From Massilia phosphatilytica (GTDB taxonomy: Bacteria; Pseudomonadota; Gammaproteobacteria; Burkholderiales; Burkholderiaceae_D), in NCBI RefSeq assembly GCF_002968015.1, contig NZ_PUIP01000001.1:620001-684000 (forward strand): DNA of 64,000 bases, read 5' to 3'. Positions 32,897 to 43,382 of the stretch are shown here, one piece after another; the first letter of the stretch is position 1, and each line of letters begins with the position of its first letter. The position numbers were made by a program, and so were the translations under genes. Under the pieces are notes generated by a model, which was given only the letters and a program-made list of their open reading frames with translations, was not told the DNA's origin and made no database searches.

Positions 32897-33805
32897 TCAT
32901 CCGCCTTTGAACATCGGTCCCAGCGTGCGCACGATGCGGATAATGGCCGGTCCGAGCACGACCATGAATATCGATGGGAAGATGAACGCGACGAGGGGGA
33001 ACAGCATCTTGGTCGGGATTTTCGCGGCCAGCTCTTCCGCGCGCATCCGGCGTTTGTGACGCAGGTCGTCGGAGAAGACCCGCAGCGAGTCGCCGATGCT
33101 TGCGCCGAACCTGTCGGCCTGGGTCAGCATGGTGGCGAACGAGGTCAGTTCCTCGACCCCGGTGCGCGTCGCAAGGTTGCGCAGGGATTTCTCCCGCGTG
33201 CCGCCCGCGCGCATTTCGAGGTTGGTCAGCTGCAGCTCCTCCGCGAGCGCGGCGCTCTTGCTCAGGATTTCTTCCGCGACGCGCGTCAGCGCGGCGTCCA
33301 GGCCCTGGCCGGCCTCGACGCAGACGAGCAGGAGGTCGGCCGCGTCCGGGAAATGTTCGAAGATCTCGCGCTTGCGCTCCCTGGCTGCGACATGCAGCGC
33401 GACGTTCGGCAGGAAGCAGCCGGCCAGGGCGACGATCACGACCCACAGGATCAACTGGATCCCGCTCGCGGCTTGCGTCGCGCGCAGGATGAGGAAGGCC
33501 GGAATCCCGAAGGCGACCGGCAGCAGGGTCTTCAGGCCGAAGAACACCATCGTCGCCTTTGGCGAGCGGATCCCGGCGTTGATGAATTTTCGCCGTAGCG
33601 GCGAGGATTCCCAGTCGCCATCGGGCGTGGACAGCCTGGCGAACGGGGTCACGACATTTGCCAGCACGGCGCCCCAGCCCTGGGCCTGGTGGTCGTCGCG
33701 CGCGAGGCCCTGCAGGCGCTGGTCGGTCTTGCTGGGTGCGAGCCACAGGCAGGCGCCGACGACGCCCGAGGTCACGGCAAGGAAAACGATAATCGACAGC
33801 AGCAT
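32897..33805 (-). CDS. tadC: Tad pilus inner-membrane platform protein TadC
   Basis: A 302-residue type II secretion F-domain protein. It has an N-terminal helix (LLSIIVFLAVTSGVVGACLWL), two further central helices, the F domain FEHFPDAADLLLVCVEAGQG with FATMLTQADRFGASIGDSL, and a final helix LFPLVAFIFPSIFMVVLGPAII. With TadB it forms the platform on which the TadA ATPase acts. ATG 33805 is preferred over 33826 because GGGAGAG stands 6 bp before it and the gene then starts 13 bp after tadB. It is the last gene of the operon. Confidence 0.9.
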   Translation of the reverse strand: MLLSIIVFLAVTSGVVGACLWLAPSKTDQRLQGLARDDHQAQGWGAVLANVVTPFARLSTPDGDWESSPLRRKFINAGIRSPKATMVFFGLKTLLPVAFGIPAFLILRATQAASGIQLILWVVIVALAGCFLPNVALHVAARERKREIFEHFPDAADLLLVCVEAGQGLDAALTRVAEEILSKSAALAEELQLTNLEMRAGGTREKSLRNLATRTGVEELTSFATMLTQADRFGASIGDSLRVFSDDLRHKRRMRAEELAAKIPTKMLFPLVAFIFPSIFMVVLGPAIIRIVRTLGPMFKGG

Positions 33806-33818
33806 GGCACTCTCCCGT

Positions 33819-34808
33819 TCAGACACGGATTCTGACGATGCGCCGCAGGACGAACATCCCGACGAACATCATCGTCAACAAGACTTTCAGCATGCTTTGC
33901 CCCAGCGGGTCCGTCCACATGGGCGACATGAATTCGGGGTTGGCCAGGTTCATGACACCGGCGATGAAGAAGGGCATGAGGCCCAGCGTCCATGCCGACA
34001 TCCTGCCTTCGGCGGACAGCACCTTGACGCGCGCCAGCAGCTTGAGCCGGTCGCGAATCAGGCCGCTCAGGTTGCCGAGCACCTCGGTCAGGTTGCCGCC
34101 CGCCTGGCGCTGGATCTGTACCGAGACGACGAAGAAGCGGAAATCGGTCAGCGGGACACGGTCGCACAGGTTGGCGAGGGCCTGCGCGAGGGACACGCCG
34201 AAACTGACCTGCTCGTGCACGAGGCGGAATTCGCCCGCGATCGGGTCCGGCATTTCCTCCGCCAGCAACTGGATGCCGAGCGGGAGGGAATGTCCGGCCC
34301 TGACCGCCCGGGTGATCAGGTCCAGGGCGTCGGGCAATTGCTGTTCGAGTTTTTTCAGGCGCTTGTGGCGGGTGCGCATCAGGTATGCCCAGGGAACCGT
34401 CCCCGGGATGACGGTTGCCGGCAGCACGACGTACAGCGGCTGGGCGGTCAGCGTGGCGAGCGTACCTCCCGCGACCGCCGCCGCCGCGCTGGAGAGCACG
34501 AGGCGCGCGACCGTCCAGTGCAGGCCGGCATGGATGATGTGGCGTTCCAGCCGGACGGCCGGCGCCATGCTGCGCATCAGGCGTTCCAGCGAAGACACGG
34601 CGCTCAACTTGCGTTCCTTCAGCACGATACGCTGGGCCTCGGTCGCGCGCGACCGCGTCAGCAGTTCGAGACGGTGGTGGACGCGCTGGGCCGCCACGCC
34701 GCGGCGCGCGCGCCAGAACAGATAGAGGCCCTCGAACAGCAGGACGACCGAAACGAAGACGAGCAGCGTGACGATTGGAACGACATTACTTTCCGGTATG
34801 CTCAGCAT
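33819..34808 (-). CDS. tadB: Tad pilus inner-membrane platform protein TadB
   Basis: A 329-residue protein of the type II secretion F family: an N-terminal helix ([21 protein letters not shown]), a second pair near residue 100, the F domain [20 protein letters not shown] with [20 protein letters not shown], and a C-terminal helix around [15 protein letters not shown]. It partners TadC as platform for pilus assembly. GAGGAGGG precedes the ATG, and 12 bp separate it from tadA. Confidence 0.92.
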   Translation of the reverse strand: MLSIPESNVVPIVTLLVFVSVVLLFEGLYLFWRARRGVAAQRVHHRLELLTRSRATEAQRIVLKERKLSAVSSLERLMRSMAPAVRLERHIIHAGLHWTVARLVLSSAAAAVAGGTLATLTAQPLYVVLPATVIPGTVPWAYLMRTRHKRLKKLEQQLPDALDLITRAVRAGHSLPLGIQLLAEEMPDPIAGEFRLVHEQVSFGVSLAQALANLCDRVPLTDFRFFVVSVQIQRQAGGNLTEVLGNLSGLIRDRLKLLARVKVLSAEGRMSAWTLGLMPFFIAGVMNLANPEFMSPMWTDPLGQSMLKVLLTMMFVGMFVLRRIVRIRV

Positions 34809-34820
34809 GGACAGCCCTCC

Positions 34821-36167
<1,347 letters not shown>

Positions 36168-36180
36168 GGTCGTTCTCCCG

Positions 36181-37332
36181 TCAGGCGCGCCGGAACAGGC
36201 GCTCGAACAAGCCGGCGGGATGGTCCGCCGGCGGCGTGACCGTGTCACCGAGGTCGCTCAGGTTGCGTATCACGCCATGCCTGCTTTCCAGTTGCACCAG
36301 CGGCACGCCCTGGTTGATGGCCGTGCTCACCTGGCGGTAGCCGTTGGCGATCGTATGGATCTCCAGCGGGCCCAGCGTCCGCTTGATCTTGTCGAGCGTG
36401 ATGTCGCTGCGCTTTTCGTAGCGGTTCACGATCAGTTCGATCTTGTCGCGCGTGTAGTCCAGTGAACGGAACACGGACAGCAGCTTGTCGGCGTTGCGCA
36501 GGTGGGGCACGCTCGCCTGCAGCACGAGGAAGATGGACGCGGCCTGGTCGAGCGCGCTGATCAGGGTGGCATCCACCATCCGCGGCAGGTCGAGCAGCAC
36601 GATGTCGTATTGCGTCGCGGCCAGCTTGAGGATCGCGGCGACGTGCTCCGGCTTGACATCGGTCGCCTGCGACGGTTCTTCGGGCGCCGCCAGGATGCTG
36701 TAGTTCGGCGTGATCTTGATCGTGCTGGCCGCCAGCAGGGGCGCATCGAGGCGCTTGATGTCGCGGCAGATGTCGTCGATCGTCCGCGGCGCCTTGCCGT
36801 CCTGGAGGTAGCTGAGTGCGTCGCCGAATTGCAGGTTCAGGTCGACCAGCAGGACCTTGTGGAACTGGGCCAGTTGATAGCCGAAATTCGTGACGAGGAA
36901 CGTGGTGCCGCTGCCCCCGCTGGTGCCGATGAAGGCATGAACCTTCGCCGTGTCCATCGCCTGCGCCGCCTGCACCTTCGCCGCCGCGCGCTCGACCGCG
37001 TCGAACAGCGGCTGCGCGGGTTGGAGCGAAGGCAGCACTTCGCGCACCCCGGCGCGCATGGCCTCCATGAGGAATGCGGGCGAGTCGGTATCCGCCAGCA
37101 GGATCACGGTCATGCCGGGACGTTCCAGCGAGACCCGTTCGATCTGGGCGAAATCGATCGCCTGGCGGTGCCTGGCGTCGAGCAGCAGCAGGTCGGGCGC
37201 GAGGTCCGTCGCGCAAGCGCTCAACTCGCTGCTCTTGCCCGGCGCGAGCGCGATCTCATGCCCTGTCCTGGCGAGCAGGGTCTGGATGTTCTGGAGCAGT
37301 TGCCTGTCTTCAGAGATGATAACAATGTTCAT
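36181..37332 (-). CDS. tadZ: Tad localisation protein TadZ/CpaE (MinD/ParA-like, atypical P-loop)
   Basis: A 383-residue protein with an N-terminal receiver-like domain (MNIVIISEDRQLLQNI, LLLLDARH, EAMRAGVREVLPSL) and a C-terminal MinD/ParA-like ATPase domain. The P-loop reads FIGTSGGSGTTFLVTNFGYQ: the Lys of the usual KGGxGKT is Thr, an atypical form seen in TadZ proteins. Later motifs VLLVDLNLQFGDAL and IVLLDLPRMVDATLI (Walker B-like) remain. TadZ proteins mark the cell pole and recruit the Tad machine. ATG 37332 follows tadE by 29 bp. Confidence 0.92.
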   Translation of the reverse strand: MNIVIISEDRQLLQNIQTLLARTGHEIALAPGKSSELSACATDLAPDLLLLDARHRQAIDFAQIERVSLERPGMTVILLADTDSPAFLMEAMRAGVREVLPSLQPAQPLFDAVERAAAKVQAAQAMDTAKVHAFIGTSGGSGTTFLVTNFGYQLAQFHKVLLVDLNLQFGDALSYLQDGKAPRTIDDICRDIKRLDAPLLAASTIKITPNYSILAAPEEPSQATDVKPEHVAAILKLAATQYDIVLLDLPRMVDATLISALDQAASIFLVLQASVPHLRNADKLLSVFRSLDYTRDKIELIVNRYEKRSDITLDKIKRTLGPLEIHTIANGYRQVSTAINQGVPLVQLESRHGVIRNLSDLGDTVTPPADHPAGLFERLFRRA

Positions 37333-37361
37333 GTCGGCCTCGTGGGGTACGCGTTGTTCGG

Positions 37362-37781
37362 CTAGCAGATGAGCGGGTCGTAGCGCATCATTTCGCGCGG
37401 CAGGTACGTGGAAAAGCCGGGCATGTTGATGATTGCCTGGGCCAGCGCGCCGGGAAGCGGGGCGATCCACGTGAACTGCAGGCCGGTGACCGCGACGGTG
37501 ACGCCCTCGCAATTGGTCGTGTCGCAGCCGGCCGGGTCCCAGGCCACGTCGATGGTCGCGATCTGCGGCACGCGCTGCTGCATCGCGGCGAGGATGCGGC
37601 TGCTGTCGGCGGGCGTGGCGCAGACGACGGCGTAGCGCGCGCCCGCGCGGGTCGCCTCGTTCGTCACGTTCCATGTGTAGAGGAGGCGCGCGAAGTCGAG
37701 CACCCCGAGCAGGAACATCAGGAAGACGATGAGCACGAGGGAGAATTCGACGAGGGTCGCGCCGCGCTGTCGCAAGTTCAT
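37362..37781 (-). CDS. TadE-family pilus minor pseudopilin (first of two, downstream copy)
   Basis: A 139-residue protein with the TadE-like start RGATLVEFSLVLIVFLMFLLG: a short positively charged leader, Glu at position +5 of the processed form, and one transmembrane helix. The rest is a periplasmic domain with paired cysteines (VVCATPAD, GCDTTNCEG). Such proteins are processed by the prepilin peptidase and help initiate pili. The ATG overlaps the preceding gene by 4 bp. It could be called TadF by position. Confidence 0.85.
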   Translation of the reverse strand: MNLRQRGATLVEFSLVLIVFLMFLLGVLDFARLLYTWNVTNEATRAGARYAVVCATPADSSRILAAMQQRVPQIATIDVAWDPAGCDTTNCEGVTVAVTGLQFTWIAPLPGALAQAIINMPGFSTYLPREMMRYDPLIC

Positions 37782-38203
37782 GTTGGACTCCGCATGGTGG
37801 CCCGGATCGGGCTGAACACGATGTTGTTGAAGGCGATGCCGAGCACGCTGGTCGTGAGCGGCGTGAACTGGTAGCCGGTGACGGAGACGGTCACGGTGTT
37901 GATGACCGGGTACGTGCCGGTATAGTTCCAGACGGGATCGGGCACGTTCGACAGTGCCAGTCCCGGCACGACCGGGTCGCCGCCGCCGCCGGGCTTGCCG
38001 TAGACAATGATGTTCTTCGCCTTGTCGACGTCGACCCCGGCGGCCCGCACGGACAGGTAGCGCGCCGCTTCGCGGACGGACTTGGCCAGCACGTTGTACT
38101 GGTAGAAGGCGCGCCCGAGCTCGGTGACGGCGAACGTCAGGACGAGCAGGAGCGGCAGGATCAGCGCGAACTCGATCATCGCGGTGCCTCGTTGTCGTTG
38201 CAT
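37778..38203 (-). CDS. tadE: TadE-family pilus minor pseudopilin (upstream copy)
   Basis: A 141-residue protein starting RQRGTAMIEFALILPLLLVL, the TadE signature with a class III-like leader, Glu and a single membrane helix, followed by FAVTELGRAFYQYNVLAKSV and a periplasmic beta-rich domain. It lies 11 bp after tadG and overlaps the second TadE-like gene. Both are expected substrates of the prepilin peptidase at 42492-43085. Confidence 0.87.
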   Translation of the reverse strand: MQRQRGTAMIEFALILPLLLVLTFAVTELGRAFYQYNVLAKSVREAARYLSVRAAGVDVDKAKNIIVYGKPGGGGDPVVPGLALSNVPDPVWNYTGTYPVINTVTVSVTGYQFTPLTTSVLGIAFNNIVFSPIRATMRSPT

Positions 38204-38214
38204 GGCCGGCCCCT

Positions 38215-39435
38215 TCAGCGTACCAGTGCGGGCACCAGCGGCCCGGTCGTGCCTCCCGGCAGCCCGCTTCCCGTACAGGGACTGCCGCGCACCGAGGCGT
38301 TGCCGACGTATTCCAGCATGACGTCGTTATTGTTCGAAAATGGAGAAGGGATCGGCTGCAGCAGCAGCATGCAGGCGAAATCCACGACCTTGAGCCCGTC
38401 GTCCACGACAGGCACGGCGACGAGGCGGCGGTTCGTGCCGTACTGGCGCAGCTCGCCGTTGGGCCCCGGCGTGGCGAGCGACTTGAAGCTGTTCAGCGTC
38501 AGGCCCGTATTCGTTTCGCAGGCCGCAACCGTGGTGATATTGGTTCCGCAGCTGGTGAAGGTCTGGCGCTTCTGCATGAAGTCGCCGAGCGCATTGCGCT
38601 GTTGCGCCCAGTTCGTGGACGTGTACACGACGCCCGTGAAATCGGGGTGATCGACGCTCGGTCCGCCATTGTTCTTGTAGATGCCGAAGCGTGCGTTCCA
38701 GTTGTCGATCACCGCGCTCTGGACACCGGGCGTGCCGAGCTGGTCGCCGACGCGGGTACCGCAGCGGCCATTCAGCTCGGCCGTGGTCTCCGCCGCGCTG
38801 TTGCTGCCGTCCAGGTTCGCCCAGCCGATCTGCCCGTTCGTGAACGTGGCCTTGCTCAGCAGCGCCACCCATTCGCCTGGACTGAAACCGTAATCCGGCC
38901 TGGTGCCACCGGGCTTCGGCCGCAGTGCCAGCGGCATGGGGCATGCGGACTGCGACGGCGCGAGGGTGGCGATGGCCGAAGCGGAAACGCCCATCGTCGA
39001 CGCGTAGGCGGGCGACCCGGTAAACGCGGACAGCGTGCTGATCAGGGGCGTCGCCGTGTCGGCCTGGGTATGTGCGCAGCGGACGAAGCGCACGTCGGCG
39101 ACCGTGTTCGTCTCCAGGTAATTCTGGTCGAGGTAGGCGATGTCCCCCACGCCGAGCTGGGCCTTGCCGCTCCAGGTCGCGGACTGCATGTCGACGGCAT
39201 TCAGGTTGCCGGCCGTGATGCCCGCATTCTTTCCCCGCTCCAGCGAGTCGGGCTGGCCGTCCATTTCCTGGGCGGCCGCGAGGGCACAGGTGTCCATCGC
39301 GGTTTGCAATTCGGTACGGATGACAAACAGGTGGCCCAGGTCGATTGCGAGACCCATGAATCCCAGCAGCAGGAGCAGCGTCAGGGCGACGGTCACGATG
39401 ACCGCTCCTCCTTGTTTTCTCCGATGTCTGATCAT
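38215..39435 (-). CDS. tadG: TadG-like Flp pilus assembly protein
   Basis: A 406-residue protein with a TadE/TadG N-terminus (RRKQGGAVIVTVALTLLLLL, then GFMGLAIDLGHLFVIRTELQ) carrying a single membrane anchor, followed by a large periplasmic domain with several Cys. The family contributes to pilus anchoring or biogenesis. ATG 39435 is chosen because GGAGG stands 7 bp before it; the frame is open 16 codons further upstream. Two hairpins lie between this gene and the flp pilin gene just upstream. Confidence 0.85.
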   Translation of the reverse strand: MIRHRRKQGGAVIVTVALTLLLLLGFMGLAIDLGHLFVIRTELQTAMDTCALAAAQEMDGQPDSLERGKNAGITAGNLNAVDMQSATWSGKAQLGVGDIAYLDQNYLETNTVADVRFVRCAHTQADTATPLISTLSAFTGSPAYASTMGVSASAIATLAPSQSACPMPLALRPKPGGTRPDYGFSPGEWVALLSKATFTNGQIGWANLDGSNSAAETTAELNGRCGTRVGDQLGTPGVQSAVIDNWNARFGIYKNNGGPSVDHPDFTGVVYTSTNWAQQRNALGDFMQKRQTFTSCGTNITTVAACETNTGLTLNSFKSLATPGPNGELRQYGTNRRLVAVPVVDDGLKVVDFACMLLLQPIPSPFSNNNDVMLEYVGNASVRGSPCTGSGLPGGTTGPLVPALVR

Positions 39436-39479
39436 GGCGCAGCCTCCAACGTGACGACCATCCGATTCCTTCGTCGAAC

Positions 39480-39529
39480 GCAACGCGCCCGGGCGGGCGC
39501 GTTGCGGATGCCGCCCGGTCGCGGCATCC
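39480..39529 (-). other. Two back-to-back RNA hairpins immediately after the flp pilin gene
   Basis: Reading the minus strand, a 9-bp perfect stem (GGATGCCGC/GCGGCATCC, 6-base loop; 39506-39529) begins 9 nt after the flp stop, followed directly by a 12-bp perfect stem (GCAACGCGCCCG/CGGGCGCGTTGC, 2-base turn; 39480-39505). No T run follows. In the operon this would block 3' exonucleases or partly stop transcription, giving more pilin mRNA than downstream tadG-C mRNA. Confidence 0.75.
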
Positions 39530-39538
39530 CGGGCATGC

Positions 39539-39742
39539 TCAGGTGCAGGTGGAGGTCGTCAGGCAGTTCTTAACCCGGGTAATGAAACCGGAGAAGCTGC
39601 TGTTATTACCGGTCAAGCCTTGAAGGGCAATGACCAGGGCGATCGAGACCACGGCAATGATCAGCGCGTATTCGATCACCTGGGAACCGTCTTCTTCACG
39701 TGCAAAGGCGGAGAGCATGTCTTTGGTAGCGGTGATGTCCAT
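39539..39742 (-). CDS. flp: Flp-type major pilin
   Basis: A 67-residue prepilin. The leader MDITATKDMLSAFAREEDG ends in Gly19, followed by SQVIEYALIIAVVSIALVIA with the invariant Glu-Tyr at +5/+6 of the mature chain, then a short tail with two Cys (VKNCLTTSTCT) that could form a disulfide. Processing by the TadV-type peptidase yields a mature pilin of about 48 residues. AAGGAC precedes the ATG. Unusually it is encoded inside the operon rather than first, and is followed by strong hairpins. Confidence 0.95.
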   Translation of the reverse strand: MDITATKDMLSAFAREEDGSQVIEYALIIAVVSIALVIALQGLTGNNSSFSGFITRVKNCLTTSTCT

Positions 39743-39846
39743 TTGGAAGTCCTTTCAAGATACCTGGTGGGTGATGGAGAAACGGCTGCCGCCGGACTCC
39801 TGGTCGGGTACTGCCACTGCAACTGCGGGTACGTCAGAAAAATCTG

Positions 39847-40113
39847 CTACCTGGCGCCGATCGCGCCGCCGATATTGATCACGTTCACCACGGGCGGCGG
39901 CTCCTTGAACGAGTCGTGGTAGCGCTTGGCCGCCTCCTTGGCAGCGCGCCCGTCGATGCCCTTGGCCTGGTCGGGCTGCGCGCCCGCGTTCGGGTCGATG
40001 GTCATCGCCAGCCGCGCCTCGCGCACCGCCTCGCCGAAGCGCATGTCGTAGTTCGGGGTGACCGCGCATCCCGCCGTCAGGAGCGCCATTGCCGATACCG
40101 TGAGGATCTTCAT
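39847..40113 (-). CDS. Small pilus-associated lipoprotein
   Basis: An 88-residue protein with a lipobox (VSAMALLTAGC) and a short helical body (FGEAVREARLAMTIDPN, RAAKEAAKRYHDSFKEPP) ending INIGGAIGAR. Its ATG overlaps the secretin stop by 4 bp, implying coupled translation. By position it could be a pilotin or the counterpart of CpaD/RcpB, which stabilise the secretin in the outer membrane, but it is shorter than those, so this is inference. Confidence 0.75.
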   Translation of the reverse strand: MKILTVSAMALLTAGCAVTPNYDMRFGEAVREARLAMTIDPNAGAQPDQAKGIDGRAAKEAAKRYHDSFKEPPPVVNVINIGGAIGAR

Positions 40114-41600
40114 TGCTTGTTCCTTTCGCCGCCGGTGGCCGGCGTCGCGCCTTCCAGGCTGCCGTTCAGGTAGACCTCGCCGCGCGATGGCAGCACGTGG
40201 TTGTCGGTGGGGAGCCTGGGCACTGCCGCCATCGGCTTGACCAGGCGCGGCGTGATCACGAACATCAGCTCGGTCTGGTCCTTCTGGAATTCGCTGCTGC
40301 GGAACAGCGCGCCGAGCACGGGCACCTCGCCCAGGCCGGGGAAGCGCTTGATGGTCTCGGTCACGTTGTTCTTGATGAGCCCGGCGATCACGAAGCTCTG
40401 GCCGTCGTTCAACTGCACCGTCGTGTCGGCGCGCCGCACGGAGAACGACGGCAGCACCGACGTCACGCCGTTGACCGTCGCGAACGGCGAACCGGTCTGG
40501 GACAAGTCGGACACTTCGGACACCATCTTGAGGTTGATGCGCGAGCCGCCCAGCACCGTCGGGGTGAATTTCACGCCGATGCCGAACTCCTTCTCTTCCA
40601 GCGTGATGGTGCCGAAGCCGCCCCCGGTGCTTTCGCGCGCCACCGGGATGAAAATCTTGCCGCCGGAAAGGAAACTGGCCTGCTGTCCGCTGATCGCCAT
40701 GATGTTCGGCTCGGCCAGCACCCGCACGAGGCCGTCGTCCTTTTGGCCGTCGACCTGGATGACGGTACGGCCGATCCGCATCGCCTCGACCAGGCCGCCG
40801 CCCTCGCTGAGGAAATTCGACAACAGCGAAAACGTGTCGCCGCCGTTGTGCCGGCTGCGGCTCATGCCGACACTGGAACCGAGCTTGTCCAGCAGGGTCT
40901 TGCTGACCTCGGCGATCTTCACTTCGAGCATGACCTGCTGGGCGCCCGCGACATGCAGCAGGTTGACGACCTTCTTGCCGTCGCCATAGGACGCGGCCAG
41001 CGCCAGCACCTGGTCCAGCGCCAGGATGTCGCTGACCTCGCCGGTCAGGACGAGGCTGTTCTCCGCCGCGCGGACGACGATGCCGCGTTCCCCGGGCAGC
41101 AGGTCAGCCAGGATGCCCTGGAGCGCCTCCGGATCGACGGTCACCACGATGTCCTTCACGTGGCAGCGCCCGTCGGTATCCTGCAGGATCACGTTCATCG
41201 CGCCCGACTTGCGCCCGAGGACGAACAATTCGTTGGGCGAGAGGAGGGTGATGCGCACTTCCGACACCCCGTCCGATTCCTGGCTCCCGGTCGGAGACGG
41301 CGCCTGCGGCGCCTGCGGTGCCGGCCCCGCCTGTGCGACTGCCGCGCGCTGGCCGGGCTGGGCGCCGCCGACCGCCATCCGCATCACCGCATACGGCAGC
41401 ATGACGACAGTCGATTTCCCCAGGGTGACGTAGGACGGTTTTTCGACCTGGGTCGCGCTGCACTTGCGCAGGGCGGACAGGTCCTGGCGCGGGGCGGCGG
41501 CGGCCTTTGCGGCGGCGGCCGATGCCGCGGCGGCCTGGGCACCTGCGGTCGGGGCGCACAGCAAGGTGGCAAGCATGGAGGCGAGGGCGGTATGGCGCAC
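40110..41600 (-). CDS. rcpA: Tad pilus outer-membrane secretin RcpA/CpaC
   Basis: About 496 residues. After a signal peptide (MRHTALASMLATLLCAPTAGAQ) come an Ala-rich linker, an N-terminal POTRA/BON-like part (LVLTGEVSDILALDQVL) and the secretin core: VMLEVKIAEVSKTLLDKLGS, VRVLAEPNIMAISGQQASFL, GSRINLKMVSEVSDL, VPVLGALFRSSEFQKDQTEL. It forms the outer-membrane channel for the Flp pilus. The GTG at 41600 has AGGAG 7 bp upstream and opens the signal peptide neatly; an ATG at 41627 is an alternative with a poorer site. It follows cpaB closely. Confidence 0.92.
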   Translation of the reverse strand: MRHTALASMLATLLCAPTAGAQAAAASAAAAKAAAAPRQDLSALRKCSATQVEKPSYVTLGKSTVVMLPYAVMRMAVGGAQPGQRAAVAQAGPAPQAPQAPSPTGSQESDGVSEVRITLLSPNELFVLGRKSGAMNVILQDTDGRCHVKDIVVTVDPEALQGILADLLPGERGIVVRAAENSLVLTGEVSDILALDQVLALAASYGDGKKVVNLLHVAGAQQVMLEVKIAEVSKTLLDKLGSSVGMSRSRHNGGDTFSLLSNFLSEGGGLVEAMRIGRTVIQVDGQKDDGLVRVLAEPNIMAISGQQASFLSGGKIFIPVARESTGGGFGTITLEEKEFGIGVKFTPTVLGGSRINLKMVSEVSDLSQTGSPFATVNGVTSVLPSFSVRRADTTVQLNDGQSFVIAGLIKNNVTETIKRFPGLGEVPVLGALFRSSEFQKDQTELMFVITPRLVKPMAAVPRLPTDNHVLPSRGEVYLNGSLEGATPATGGERNKQ

Positions 41601-41639
41601 GGTGTGACTCCTGTCGGTTGTTGTCATGGTCCGTCCAGC

Positions 41640-42470
41640 CTAGTTAAAACAGCTCAGCCTGCTAGAACCGTCCGGCATCTCGATCACCTCGACGCAGTTG
41701 CGCGGCGCGACACGCACCGGGCGCTCCTTGGCGACGTGCACCGGCACGACGGCCTTGTAGACCCTGGGTTCGCCGAACAGCTCGTTCTTGGTGATGCCGG
41801 CGGTGCTGACGGTCTCCTGGTCGGCCTGGTTGCGCAGTGCCAGCGACAGGGTGCCGATGCTGCGTGCCAGGTCCAGCTTTTCCGAATCGGCCAGCGACAG
41901 CTCGAGCGTCACGGCGTTGACGACTTTGGGCTTGGTGTCGTCGCGGCCGGCTTCCTGGGCCACGGCCAGTACCAGCACGTGTTCCAGCACGGTCTTGCTG
42001 ATCGGCTTGGTCTCGCCCCTGGCGTCGCCGTCGCGTTGCGCATGGACGAGGATGTCGACGTAGTTGCCGGGCAGGGCGAAACCGGCCACGCCGACCACGT
42101 CGTTGACACGCACCGTCATCGCCCGCTTGCCCTCGGTAATCACGGCGGAGAGCCCGCCCATGGTGCCGACCGGCGCCAGCTTGCCGTCGATGACGGCTTC
42201 GCCGCGCACCATGTCGAGCTTCACGACCCGGCCCTTCAGCAGGGCGGCATCCGTGGTCGCACCGGCCGGCAGCGAGGTGCTCGGCCAGTCGACGGTGGTG
42301 AGCATCTCGGGTTCCAGGCGGCTGCCGGCCGGGATGTCGACGGCGGACACCACGACCTTGTTGGCCGCCAGCTGGGTGCGCTGTCCGATCCAGATGTTGG
42401 CGTACAGTGCCGCGCCCAGGCCGAGCACGGTCGCGACCAGCAGCAGGGCGAATGCCTTGATGTTTTTCAT
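41640..42470 (-). CDS. cpaB: Flp pilus assembly protein CpaB/RcpC
   Basis: A 276-residue protein with an N-terminal membrane anchor or uncleaved signal (FALLLVATVLGLGAALYANI), then an SAF domain (VVVSAVDIPAGSRLEPEMLT, VKLDMVRGEAVIDGKLAP) and a CpaB C-terminal domain ending in CVEVIEMPDGSS. It is a periplasmic partner of the secretin in Tad pili. Located between the prepilin peptidase and secretin genes, as is usual. Confidence 0.92.
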   Translation of the reverse strand: MKNIKAFALLLVATVLGLGAALYANIWIGQRTQLAANKVVVSAVDIPAGSRLEPEMLTTVDWPSTSLPAGATTDAALLKGRVVKLDMVRGEAVIDGKLAPVGTMGGLSAVITEGKRAMTVRVNDVVGVAGFALPGNYVDILVHAQRDGDARGETKPISKTVLEHVLVLAVAQEAGRDDTKPKVVNAVTLELSLADSEKLDLARSIGTLSLALRNQADQETVSTAGITKNELFGEPRVYKAVVPVHVAKERPVRVAPRNCVEVIEMPDGSSRLSCFN

Positions 42471-42491
42471 GGTGACACCCCGAGGTGAAGT

Positions 42492-43085
42492 TCAGAGGAA
42501 GCCGAAATGACTGGCGACGACGGTGCAGATGGTGCCCGCCGCGATCGGGAGCCCGAAGGGGAGCCTGCCCACGGATTGCCAGCCGCGGGCGGTCTGGCGC
42601 ATCGGGACGCCGGCCGCGACGGCGATGCTGCCGGCATGGACGATGCGTCCGACGTTGCCCAGCATCGCACCCAGCCGGCCCCGCCAGAGCGAGAACACGA
42701 TGGCGAACAGGCCCCCGGCAACGAGCGATCCGGCCAGGGCAGTCCAGATGACGTCCGCGCCGAGCAGCGCACCCGTCATCGCCATCAGCTTCACGTCGCC
42801 GGCGCCCAGGATGCGCAGCAGCCACAGCGGGAACAGGACGCCGAACCCGATGGCGGCGCCGCCCAGCGACCACAGGAAGCCATGCGTCAGGTAGAAGGGA
42901 ACGATGGCGCTGTAGCCCAGCCCGAGCACGAGACCGGCGACGGTCAGCCAGTTCGGAATCCGGTGCCGGCGCGCGTCGATGGCGGCCGCGGTGACGAGCA
43001 AGGTGAACAACACCATGGTGCGCGGATCCGTTGCCAGCATGACCACGAGTTCGAAGAATGCTTGTTGCTCACTCATTTCCATCAC
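42492..43085 (-). CDS. tadV: Prepilin peptidase TadV/CpaA (A24 family)
   Basis: A 197-residue membrane aspartic peptidase with about six hydrophobic segments. Both catalytic Asp residues are present: Asp37 in AAAIDARRHRIPN and Asp97 in LGAGDVKLM. It lacks the methylase half of PilD, as do all TadV/CpaA enzymes. It should mature the Flp pilin and the two TadE-like proteins. It is the first gene of the tad operon; three ATGs/Mets near the start (MMEM) leave the exact initiation codon uncertain by up to three residues. Confidence 0.93.
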   Translation of the reverse strand: MMEMSEQQAFFELVVMLATDPRTMVLFTLLVTAAAIDARRHRIPNWLTVAGLVLGLGYSAIVPFYLTHGFLWSLGGAAIGFGVLFPLWLLRILGAGDVKLMAMTGALLGADVIWTALAGSLVAGGLFAIVFSLWRGRLGAMLGNVGRIVHAGSIAVAAGVPMRQTARGWQSVGRLPFGLPIAAGTICTVVASHFGFL

Positions 43086-43382
43086 CCCTGTTGTTGAGCT
43101 GATTCAATCTTGGAACTGAGAAACGTCAGTCGATGGAGCAAGTCTAGCTGCCTGTCAGACATTAAACATCAGCGGACTGTCGTGGAATCGATAGGTGGGA
43201 ACTCCCATTCATTCCGGACGACCCCGTACAAAACGACCAGGCAATGCGCTGAGGCTGGGAAAGGGGGATGCAGCCCTCACGGCCAGCCTGCTTGCACATC
43301 GCGCATGCTCGCCTATGCTGCAAAGACGGACCTGGCGCCTGTCGGTCAGCGCGGCGCGGATAACCAATCCAGGGAGGCGGAG

